DNA of 64,000 nucleotides, from the NCBI GenBank assembly GCA_948146395.1, contig OX411556.1:31695056-31759055 (forward strand), given 5' to 3'. Below the pieces are notes generated by a model. It made no database searches, was not told the origin of the DNA, and saw only the letters and a program-made list of their open reading frames with translations. Below, one piece after another: positions 45,440 through 55,989 of the stretch. The stretch comes from Fragum whitleyi. Taxonomy: Eukaryota > Mollusca > Bivalvia > Cardiida > Cardiidae. How positions within the stretch are numbered: the first letter of the stretch is position 1; each line of letters begins with the position of its first letter. The translations under genes were made by a program, and so were the position numbers.

Positions 45440-45900
45440 TTCAAAATACGACCCGTTTCCTGTAACACGCAAGCTGTGGTAATAAGATTAAATGTTTTAT
45501 GGAGATTACATCATTAGCGATCGCGTTATTACATTATACATTAGATTTGGTAATTGATGTTTTCTTGCCTAATTCAATTTCATCGGAGCAATCGAGTTTT
45601 CTTTTGAAAATAGAAGAAAACAATGTAGATGATGAAGCTGTAGTCATGACGGTGGTCCACAGCCATCACATTTCAAAACCTTGTTTTGGTTTGTGTATTT
45701 TCGTTTATTCCTCCTCGCTTACGTAACATATGCCCATATTAGCGACACCCTCTAAGACGGTTATTTTTTAAACGGGAATATGCAAGAAAACATTAGGAAA
45801 CACTGCTGAGATCTGCCGTGGTTCTTAAACGTGCTCGATGTATAGCACCGTCACACGGGGGCCCTGTTTGGCGTCTCATCCGAAAGACAATTAGTTTTTA
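45440..45900. repeat. Dispersed repeat with copies at 46820-47010 and 4480-4680
   Basis: 45455-45620 (ACACGCAAGCTGTGGTAATA, GATTAAATGTTTTATGGAGA) recurs at 46820-47010, and 45715-45900 (CACTGCTGAGATCTGCCGTG) recurs at 4480-4680. The element is therefore a composite of, or larger than, either relative. A 75-codon ORF at 45499-45726 lies on it and looks incidental. Confidence 0.55.
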
Positions 45901-46312
45901 GAGTGATTTATTATTTCTACTGTATATATTTTAATGTAGTTGTTAATTGCATCATTTTGGAGCGTTTTTTAAAGGTTTGAATTAATGGAATGCTGAGTGG
46001 GCGATTCAGAATGGCTTGATTGAAATTAATGTCGATTTAACGATATTGCTAACTGTATAAATGTCACACACATGATCTTTTATGATATGAGGAGAATAAT
46101 TAATTTAACTCATTGAGGTATGAACCCAAAACTTTGATCACTAAGATCGACCCCAAACTAAGCAAATTTTGACCAAAATCATTGTGAAACATCTGCCTCT
46201 CACTTACGAGCGTGTTCGACTTGAAAAGCGGAGATAAACAACGGTTGTAAGAAAAAAAGTTTATTAAAAGCAAGTAAACCTTTTCTCACAATGCCTTCCT
46301 ATTCCCTTAGAC

Positions 46313-46756
46313 TACAGTTAGTTACATCGTAAAATTGACGATTACCTCAATCAAAACCATTCTAAATCGCTCACTCAGCGCTCCATTGATTCATTCCAAA
46401 CACTCACTCAAACCTTTCAAAAACGATCAAACCCATTGAAAAATAAAAAAAATACAACATCATTCAAAATCAATTTTGATAGAGAAAAATCGCGATTTCA
46501 CTGACGTAATTCAAATTGTTAGCGCCTCATTGTTTTTTTTAAGAAATAGAAAGCTATATTTAAAACTAGTACGTATTTTTTTTATTAAAGGGAGGTAATC
46601 AATATCGCTAATTTTGTTCATCCTGAACAAAATTTGCGATATAGGATTATCTTCTATTAAATTCACTCAAAACTCGCTCCACACACTCATTCAATTTCAT
46701 TCCTAAATCATTCCAAAATCATTCATCTTGTCAATTTCACGATGTTGTTAACTGTA
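46313..46756. mobile_element. TA-flanked MITE, CAGTTAGTTACATCG family, complete copy
   Basis: About 444 bp including TA at both ends. Termini are CAGTTAGTTACATCGTAAAA and TTTCACGATGTTGTTAACTG. Internal palindrome is GGGAGGTAATCAATATCGCT with AATTTTGTTCATCCTGAACA. Internal pentads and hexads such as CATTCATTC and CACTCACTCA repeat. TA flanks suggest Tc1/mariner-type movement. Confidence 0.75.
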
Positions 46757-47550
46757 GGTATTTTCTAGATATTCCGCGATTCACCAAGTTTGACTCACTT
46801 GCTTTAGCCTCGACAAACATTTTTTCTGGAACACGCAAGCTGTGGTAATAAGATTAAATGTTTTATAGAGATGACATCATTAGCGATAGCGTTATTACAT
46901 TAGACATTACATTTGGTAATTGATGTTTTCTTGCCTAATTCAATTTTATCTTCTTCAGAGTCGGCTTGATTTCTCTAACGAGTTTTCATTTGAAAATAGA
47001 AGACCATACTATAATAACTTGGATGTCGTAAAACAATGATATTCAGTTCTGAGATTTTAGCAACTACTTAATGCAGATTTATGGAATTGGTCTTTTTATT
47101 TCGGGATTTCCAGCAAAGTGCCGTTGCGCTTCGGGATCGCCGAACACTTGCTTAGCTGATTTATATGGGATCTCATTTTCATGTCACGGTAATTTTTTTC
47201 CGCAGCGGCTAGGGGACCTCTTACGCCACCCATCGACTAGGGGGGGCCTGTTTTACTAAACGAATTACGATTATTTTTTGTGCAAGTCAAACACTAAAGT
47301 TGCTTCTACAGAAGTTACTAAATATGTAATTCTGCCATGCATAATCTTATTGGAATCGTCTGAGATATTGCAAGGCAGAATCTAACAATGAATGATAACG
47401 CCAGGTACGATTTGTGATTTTGACTTACGATCAATTTTTTCGTAAGAAGTTCAGTAAAACGGGCTCCTGGACCGTCTAAATAACATTCAGTATAAGGAAT
47501 ATTCACCATCAACCTGCTAAATTAGATTGAGTTTCAAACTTGTTTCCAAT

Positions 47551-47714
47551 TTAAGGTAGTGGACCCGCAATAGTTCCACAACGTTTCGGTAGCCATGAAC
47601 TTTAACAGTGTTAGTCGAGGTTTCCTTATGATTTTATTACGAAACCTTGGTTAATATTGTGAAAGAACATGCATTCCGAAATGTTGTGGAACTATTACGG
47701 GTCAACTACCCTAA
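47551..47714. mobile_element. Palindromic MITE, GGTAGTGG family, copy 3
   Basis: Ends TTAAGGTAGTGGACCCGCAA and TTACGGGTCAACTACCCTAA. The centre is diverged relative to copy 2. Confidence 0.75.
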
Positions 47715-48231
47715 GGACATTGTAGAGAAACGAGAGAAGATCAATTGGACAAATTCAACGTTCAATTCATTCTAAAAGAATAACTTATAGTGTTAAAGAG
47801 AGAAATATCGCCCTTTTTGGAGGAAAGCTTGATGCCATAGGAAATATGCTGTGAATTTATCTGATTTTATGAAAGCCGACAGCCAAATTCTCGATCTAGG
47901 TTGATGGAGAACACATATCCAATTAAAATTATTGCTCTTGAACCTTTGATCACGACCTTGATAGATTAGAAGCACTTGCTACATGTATGATCAAGATGCA
48001 CAAATGTAAAAAAAAAAAAGTCGTCGGTGACGGGTTTTGCTCCCCGGGTTATGCTTGATAATCAAGTATGCTTTAAATCAACATTCAAAATTTACCTAAA
48101 ACAGTTTACCATGACAGCTTTTGTATGTAGGTTATAAAAGCATACGCTGAAGGGTTCCCAGTGTTGCGGAGAAAATGTTTAGGACTAATCACTGGGAGAA
48201 ATGTAAATTTCCAACAAGTGTTTGTCACGAG

Positions 48232-48235
<4 letters not shown>

Positions 48236-48290
<55 letters not shown>
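48236..48290. repeat. (AT)n microsatellite
   Basis: An uninterrupted AT dinucleotide run of about 55 bp. Confidence 0.95.
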
Positions 48291-48292
<2 letters not shown>

Positions 48293-48349
48293 CAGTAGCT
48301 CATGCTAAGGCGAATTTAATATTTTCTTTAGTGCTTTTTGGTGGATAAA

Positions 48350-49750
48350 CAAACCAGAGCACCGCCTACGAGTGCTCGACTGTTAAGTGCTTGATGGTGA
48401 AAAACCCGAGTCAAAAAAGGGGCATAATTTGAACATGTTGCTTCTAGAGACCACTTTTCAACAGTAAGTGTATTTACCAATAAAAAACTAAAGCAAATTG
48501 TGAAGTCTGTTTATGTTATAAATGAGTGACTTTCACCAAATGACCTTAACCTTGTTGTGCACGCGACGGTTTTGTCACAAGCAACGCCCTTGTGAAATTT
48601 CAAGGCTCTATAACTTACCAATCCAAAGTGACGACTAATATTACTTTTCACTACAAAAAATTGACCTTACAAAATATACCTTGTCCTTGACTGATGACCT
48701 TGAACTTGGTACCAACAGAAGGGCCTTGTCCAAGACAATCATCATGTGGAATATGAAGACCCAATCACTAATCAAAAGTTATGGCCAATGTTTAAGCTTT
48801 GTGGTTTGTTTCTTTTCACAAAATTAACCTTGAAAACTGACCTTGACTGATGACCTTGAACTTGGTATAAACATAAAGACATTGACCCGGGCAATCATTA
48901 TGTGAAATATGAAGACCCTATCACAAAAGTTATGGCCAATGTGTAAGTTTTATCTTTTTGTCACATATTCGACCTTCAAAAATGACATTCACTGATGACC
49001 TTGAACTTAGTACCAACAGAAAAGTCTTATCACAAGCTAAGCACATGTAAAATATAAAGACACTTTCTCATTTCATTTAAAAGTAATGGCCAACTTTGAG
49101 TTTTTAAGATGGAAATTATTGCCCTTGAAAGTTTGACCTCGACATTGGGCCAGATCCTTGCCTTAGTTTTCTAATAAAAGGTCTTGTCATAAGAAATAAA
49201 CATTTGAAAGATGAAGGCTATATCACTTACCATTGCGAAATTATGGCCAGTTTTAAAGTTTTAATTTTCTTAAATGTGACCTTGACACATGACCTTGACT
49301 GATGACCTTGAACTTAGCATCAATAAAAGGGGCTTGTCACAAGCAGTGCACATGTGAAATATGAAGACTATATCTATAACCAGTCAAAAGTTATGGAAAG
49401 TATAAGATTTTGAATGACAAAAAGATAGTTTACGTTAAGCTTATAACATTAAGTCACCTTTCCCCATGACACATTTTTTTAAACGTAAATTTTCGGTAGT
49501 TTAAGGTCAAGAGGATCTGATTTGCTAATCAAATATGAAATTTCTTGAATTCTGAATAATAGACTAAGAGAAATTGGCAAAAATCTATTTCTTACATTAA
49601 GGTACCCTTTTCTGTGACGCAGCCTTGAATTGAGAAAATTCAAAAAAGGTGTCTTGGAAATTTGGTGGGAAGATTATATATGAAGTTTCAAGCACTTAGG
49701 CCCAGGCGTCCTGAGATATGATGTCGGACGGATGGACGGACACATGCGCG
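48350..49750 (+). repeat. Tandem-bearing element, TTGACTGATGACCTTGAACTT units
   Basis: It opens with AACAAACCAGAGCACCGCCT and GAGTGCTCGACTGTTAAGTG. At least five units of roughly 150-190 bp follow, each with GACTGATGACCTTGAACTT, ACAGAAAGGGCTTGTC variants, ATGTGAAATATGAAGACC and AAAGTTATGGCCAATGT. A GACGGATGGACGGACACATG segment closes it. A partial relative with the same opening lies at about 50765-51060. Confidence 0.7.
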
Positions 49751-50698
49751 CACAAGCTGAAGACTTTATGCTCCCCAAAAAATTGGTAAACTTGCATAAA
49801 AACTTGTAAACGTGACAAAGGGTTCAAGAGATATTCTCTTAGCCATGTATATGGATTGGTACTACTTTTTTCTGAGGTAGAATTCTTGTACATTGCGTCA
49901 ATAGTCACCTGTAGTAATATGAAATTAAGTACTAATCAGTCCACAAGATATTTTTCAAAATACATGGTATCTCACATAATATTTTTCAAAATACTTGGTA
50001 TCTAAGATAACTAAATTGGAATAGGATCTCTATGTACATAAATATTTAGGGTCTTGGATCGAGCAGGTAGGGTAGACGAAGATTAGCCTGCACATATGCG
50101 CAGGCTGATCTTAGTCTATACTGTCTGCCAAAGCTTTGAGTACTCCAGGAATATGTGGTGTACAAATGGAGGGTTACAGTCTTCAATATATAACTAGATC
50201 TATCATGGAAAAGAACAGTGCTTTAATTCATATTAGCAATCAAAATGACCTTTCAAATTCTTTGTAAATAGTGCGAAAGATGCCACTTTCTGCCGTCCCT
50301 CCAGTTGTTACATACATGTTTTATCTTCTTTATTTTCTCTAGAAAAATAGTCCAACTTAATAGTACACCCTTCCTCCTTAACTATTTACTGAGAACACTC
50401 TTTTCTCTTGATTCAAATTGCCTATATTTTGATTAATCTTGTGAGTCTTTTAAATTAGTTCTTAGCTTATTTTGAGTTAATTTCCTCATTTTTCTCTCAT
50501 GTTTTTTAGAAGAGATTGACCTCAAATTATCTGGAAAATACCAATAAGACAACAATTTGATTGACATTTTGCTTCATATATTGGTTACTAAATAAAAGCT
50601 CCCTTTTACCTTTTATATACCACCATGGGGTATTTACTAGAATAATTATGGTATATCTACAAACCATATCAATTGGTATAAATATCTTCATCTGAAAG

Positions 50699-50722
50699 AC
50701 TTGTGTGTGTGTGTGTGTGTGT
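50699..50722. repeat. (GT)n microsatellite
   Basis: TTGTGTGTGTGTGTGTGTGT followed by TTG. Short, with nothing else notable. Confidence 0.9.
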
Positions 50723-51549
50723 TTGTAGTTTTATAATGTCCCTCCATGCTCGAAGCATATATGAAATAACTAACAAGAGCACAGCCTACGGGTGCCTACG
50801 CTTGGCTGTTGAGTGCTGGGTGGTGGGAAAAAATCTAAGTCAAAAAAGGAGCATAATTCGCACAAAATGCATCTAGAGTTATCCCCCTTGATAGTAGATG
50901 TTGTTCTTTTAATGGTGAACATGTGTGCCAAGTTTCAAGTGAATGCCTTCAGTAAAACCAGAGATATAACAAAATGTCAAAGTTTTCGCACGACAACGAC
51001 ACGGCGGCTATAGCAATACCTCAGGTTTTCTCCAAAAACAGCCGAGCTAAAAATTTGTTAAACAAAGAGGGTACATATACCTTTCACCAAGTTTGAAAAA
51101 ACAACGCCATCTATAAAAATTTATTGATATTTTTTTTCAATATAGTACAATGGTTAATAGAATGTAACAATGTAAATAGCACAATACATGTAAAGGTTAA
51201 AAAATAATGCTTTCATTATCAACCAATGTAAGCAAATAAAGTGTAGCAGTTTAAAGGGATGTAAGTCGCAGTGAATATGCAAATTAGAGAGACCTGCCCT
51301 GAATTGTTAATATTTACATATATAGACTAAGACAGAGTCGGCCCATTTAGAGTTGTCAGGATCCTTTTCGCTGAATGATTCATGTCTGTATATGTGCTCG
51401 GTTCGTTACAAAAGAAAAACACATATTAATCATGGCTATAAAACACATAGTCAATGTTGCTCGAGCTACCACTCATAGTAGGACCACTTTTATCTAAGTG
51501 CCATCATAGCAACCCGAATCTCTGATAAAGTGGACGTTCTTAAAGAACA

Positions 51550-52440
51550 GTAGGATCGTTGGCCCTGGGTCACTCACCTGAGAAAATAGCCCTATCATCT
51601 AGCTTTGTCTATACAACCCTTAAAAAAGAGGTTTTCAAATATTCAATCATCTAAGCCATTTGTCAATAGGAATTCTTCAGACCAAATATGGTTGTAATTT
51701 GCAATACAGTTTGATAAGATCATAGGAGGGGGCTACAGGGCCAATAGGCCATATATGAAATATAAAAAACATCTTTAAAATTTATCTGAAGAAGGTCGCT
51801 AACAGCCTTTACATTTGGTATGGATCATCAGTAAATAGACCCTTTTTAAAATACAAACAAAGACATGGCTGTTGGACAATCTGGGGCAGAAAAGTGGCAG
51901 GGGGAGGTTATAGGTTTTAATTTCTTTAAATAGAAATCTTTAATTTTTCTTCCAAACCAGAAGAATGACACACGCCATATTTGGCATGGCTCCTCTTGCA
52001 ATATGAACCTTTTAAAATAGATTGATCTTCAAATGATTGCCAAACAGTGATGATTTAAGCTTTTTTCAAAAAGTTCTTTCATCTAATCTATGCCATATAA
52101 AAAGGCTTTTGGGGTCCTGGTTTAGAAGATAAAGAAATTTGAAGATTTCTAAATTGAAGACAAGAGTTCTATCCCTCCCCATTGTTACATCTAGCCTGCA
52201 TCTGATTTAAGCTATTTATATAAAGGTCTATGAACTGATGATCCATACAAATTTAAAGAAATTAAAAGATTTTTATATATGGCCTCTTCTACAGATGAAA
52301 GGAAATGATTGCCATATTTCATCTAAATTTGCACTCTGGTTTAGATAAAGAAGGTTAAAAAATGTGGATGAGGGACGGTGGACATTGAAGGATCACAGTA
52401 ATTGAACCTTTAGTTATTTGCACCTATGTAAGCTGAAAAT
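51550..52440 (+). repeat. TCACTCACCTGAG element, left part
   Basis: Opens GGTCACTCACCTGAGAAAAT. It has degenerate units with ATTTGGTATGGATCATCAGT, ATCTTTAATTTTTCTTCC and related blocks, and ends near GGATGAGGGACGGTGGACAT. It resembles 18560-19465 in design. Confidence 0.5.
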
Positions 52441-52769
52441 CAAACAGTTTAAGCACTAAGCACAAGTCAAACCTATGGTAATTCAATGAATCACCGGTAT
52501 TAATCTATTAAGAAAATTCTGATGGTAAAAGATTTCAGAAAAGTAATGGGCTTGAGGTCAGCTTTGTTATAGCAAAATCATGAAGATAAAACAAAATACC
52601 ATAATGTACAGGAAGCTTACAGTGGATTTCAGAATCAACAAAGATTTCATTTCAGTTAAAGCTAGTAATGCGTATGTCAATTTTGACATCATATGTAAAC
52701 CAACAATACTATAGTGATACTAAAGTGATGATAGAAGCTTGACTGAAGCACTGCATACAGGGTTCTTCT

Positions 52770-54035
52770 AAGATTTGACCCCATGACCTAGTTTTTAACC
52801 CCAACTGACCCAATTTCAAACTTGACCTAGATTTCATCACGACATTCATCCTGAATGAACTGTCAAAAATTGTTTAAAGTAGACTTAGTAAGGATGAAGA
52901 ATTCTGACCAATTTTCAGGTTGATTGGGCAAAAAATATGGCTTTCAAAGTATCTACAAGGTTTTATAAGATTTGACCCTGTGACCTCATTTTTTATCCAA
53001 ATTGACCCAATTTTCAACTCGACCTTGATTTCATTCAGAAAATCATATTGACCAATTTACAGGTTGATTTAGCAAAAAATATGGCTTCCAGAGTATCTAC
53101 AAAGTTTTTCTAAGATTTGACCATGTGACCTCATTTTTGACCCCAATTTGACCAAATTTTAAACTTGTCCTAGATTTCATCAAGACATTCATTCTAACCA
53201 AATTTCAGGTTGATTGAGCAAAAAATAGCGCTTCCATAGTGTCTACAAGGTTTTTCTAAGATTTGACCCTGTAACTTCCTTTTTGACCCCACTTGACCCA
53301 ATTTCAAATGTGACCTTGAATTAATCAACATAATCATTCTGACCAATTTTTCAGGTTGATTGAGCAAAAATACGGGCTTCTAGAGTGCCTACAAGATTCT
53401 TTAAGATTTGATCCTGTGACCTCATTTTTTACCCCTATTGACCCAATTTTGAACTTGACCTTGATTTCATTCAGAATATCATTCTAACCAAATTTCAGGT
53501 TGATTAAGCAAAAAATATGGCTTCCAGAGTGTCTACAAGGATTTTCTTAGATTTGAGCCTGTGACCTCATTTTTGACCCCAATTGACCCAATTTGGATCT
53601 TGAGCAAGAATTCATCAATACATTCATTCTGACCTAATTTCAGGTTGATTAAGCAAAAAATATGGCTTCTAGAGTATCTACAAGGTTTTTTTAAGATTTG
53701 ACCCTGTGACCTCATGTATGACCATACTTGAACCAATATTGAACTTGACCTAGATTTCATCAAAACAATAATTCTGATCAATTTTCAGGTTGATTGAGCA
53801 TAAATTCTGGCTTCTAGAGTGTCTTCAAGGTATTTCTAAGATTTGACCGGTGACCTCATTTTTGACCCCACTTGACCCATTTTGGGTCTTGTCCAAGATT
53901 TTATCAAGACAATCATTCTGAACAAATTTGGCCTCTATAGTGTCTACAAGGTAAATGTTGACGACACACCACACACGACGGACTATGGCATCACTCGATG
54001 ACAAAAGCTCACCCTGTGCACCTTGTGCTTAGGTG
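52770..54035 (+). repeat. Tandem array of ~150-bp TGACC-rich units with AGGTGAGC end
   Basis: Seven or more units, each with AAGATTTGACCCTGTGACCT, CATTTTTGACCCC, TTGACCCAATTTCAA, AATTTCAGGTTGATTGAGCA and GCTTCCAGAGTGTCTACAAG. It closes with CACACGACGGACTATGGCAT, AAAGCTCACCCTGTGCACC and TTAGGTGAGCAAAAA. Frames through it are by-products. Confidence 0.85.
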
Positions 54036-54287
54036 AGCAAAAAATGGTTAAATAACTTATGCAAGCATAGCATTACTTGTAAGACATATAATATGTAACA
54101 ACTTTAAATAGCTAACAATTAACTGCAACAGTAAAATAAATGGAATCTCTAACAATGAATATACAGTATTAATGTAAATGTTATTTTTTGAAGAGAGATT
54201 TTCAAGATTGGTATAGGTTGGTAGCATTGCTGGAATTCTAGCCAAGGAGGGATGCTTTCCAATAAAACCTTCCACAGTTACTACTTG

Positions 54288-54497
54288 AACCTGTATGTGA
54301 CATTTCCAACAATTTGAAACACGCTTGAGATGAGAACATGGAACAGTCTTGACAATAACACAGAGCAGTGAGAAGAATCTCTTTCTGTATCATGAATAAT
54401 GCCTTAAATAATCTACAAAGAGGGAAATGAAGACTCTTGTTAGACAATGCAGTTCTTTAGTGTGCAATTGAAAAAGTTGGAAATGTCATGCTGAGAT
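54288..54497. mobile_element. MITE, GAGCCTGTGC family, degenerate copy
   Basis: Contains TGTATGTGACATTTCCAACA near the left and AAGTTGGAAATGTCATGCTG near the right; the middle is diverged. Confidence 0.5.
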
Positions 54498-54573
54498 TCA
54501 ATTTAGTCTTTACAGATGTCTTTCCAAGTGAATAGTCTTATCTTGAGTTTGAGTTTGTTTTTCTATCGAATTC

Positions 54574-54647
54574 GATGGCTCAGCGCGAAACGGCTGTAAC
54601 TCCCTATAAACATATAGGGAGTTACAACTGTTTCACACTAAGCCATC
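54574..54647. mobile_element. Short hairpin MITE
   Basis: GATGGCTCAGCGCGAAAC and GTTTCACACTAAGCCATC flank the perfect stem GTAACTCCCTATA / TATAGGGAGTTAC. Confidence 0.8.
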
Positions 54648-55154
54648 AAATTGCCAATTTGAGGGGACATTTCATCCAGTCTAATTCAAGATTCTTCTAC
54701 AATGATTGCAATGTTGGCTAAGATTAAGCTAAACATCTGTTTAGTCTGATCTTAGTCTAAATTGTATGCCAAACCGTTGTGTAGATAAACAAAATAACGC
54801 ACACAGTCAAAGAGTTTTATTTTTAATGATCAGGCAGCATTAGAATTTAAATTATGTTTCTAAAAAAACTGCCATTTTTGGGACATTTCAGTTAGTTTGG
54901 CACAAATTTCCCCTTCAAAAAGTATGTAGAAAGCAGGTGGTTAAGGCTAAGGTTTAGACTGCACGTCTGTAAAGGCTGATCTTAGTCTATACTGTGTATC
55001 AAAGCTTCGGAAAAAGCTTTGAATAGAAGGAGATGGGTATATGATAGGCTACAATTTTAACAAATGCCAGAGTGTTTGTCAAAACTTTTATGGCACAATA
55101 ACGTAGCAGAATTTTGCGTAAAAAATAAGACCTATCTATATAATATACAACAAG

Positions 55155-55322
55155 AGCTGTCACTGTAAGATGACAATGCCCCCGACACCGCTTTGATTTA
55201 GAAGTTATGGCCAATGTTAAAGTTTTTGGACGGAATGATGGACGGACAGACAGACGGACGGACGGACAGACGGACGGACAGACAAGTCAAATTTATGATG
55301 CCTCCCTATCGGGGGCATAAAA
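55155..55322 (-). mobile_element. GGGGGCAT-type repeat, short copy
   Basis: TCGGGGGCATAAAAATT at the right and GACAATGCCCCCGACACCGC near the left, with GACGGACGGACAGACGGACG between. It also carries AGAAGTTATGGCCAATGTTA, shared with 48350-49750. Confidence 0.55.
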
Positions 55323-55989
55323 ATTAAGATATGAATACTAAAAATATGTCACAGACATGGATGCCCTCGCAAAATTATTGCTACCTGTCCTTTAATCCTG
55401 AATATCGCAGTGATATTAAGGATATAGTAACTTCTATTAAGGCAAATTATAGGTAGATGTTCTTCAATAGTTGTGACTTGTCATATATGATTATATACTC
55501 TTCATACTTTACAATTTTTGCTCCAAAAAAGTATATCATACTATCAGTGAGTCCAGGGTGAATTGTGCTCTTGATAAGGTCATATTTGTTATTCGACCTC
55601 TAGGTCTGACCTTGACCTTGAGCATATCCAAACCAGTTTACTGCATGACCCTAAAGCTCAAAGACGGGAAATGCCTTTTAAAATTCCATCCTATTTTGAG
55701 AAAGCAATTTTGAAATTTTTGACCCATCACACTAAAAAGGACCATCTGTGAACTCTATAAAATAAATCTGGAAAAATAATTGATTTTGGTAAAGGTCAAT
55801 TGGAGGTCACATTTTAAAAATTCTCAATATACAGGAAGGAAGAATAATCTTTCTAGATTCATACAATGAGTCAATGGTGAAATGTTTTACCCTAGTCAGT
55901 CAGGGCAGACACGTCTACACTTCACACACTGCCAAGATGGTACCCTTTCATTTGATTACCCTCTCTCTATGTAGCTCTAATCTATAGAT

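Larger units (their letters stand above)
35380..55989. other. Gene-poor repeat-rich intergenic interval
   Basis: I find no exon with recognisable homology in about 20 kb. Individually listed contents include MITEs, palindromes, satellites and tandem-bearing elements, plus one short secretory-like ORF and one RFX-type motif. Open frames elsewhere in the interval are short and mostly fall on repeats. Unlisted parts (for example 41900-42470, 43380-43880 and 50200-50700) look like unique AT-rich sequence with nothing I can name. Confidence 0.6.

Noticed and set aside
45499..45726. 75-codon ORF starting MEITSLAIALLHYTL
   Set aside because: It sits on a dispersed repeat whose other copy (46855-47010) does not preserve the frame.
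48106..48303. ORF with a YIYIYI run
   Set aside because: Translation of the (AT)n microsatellite.
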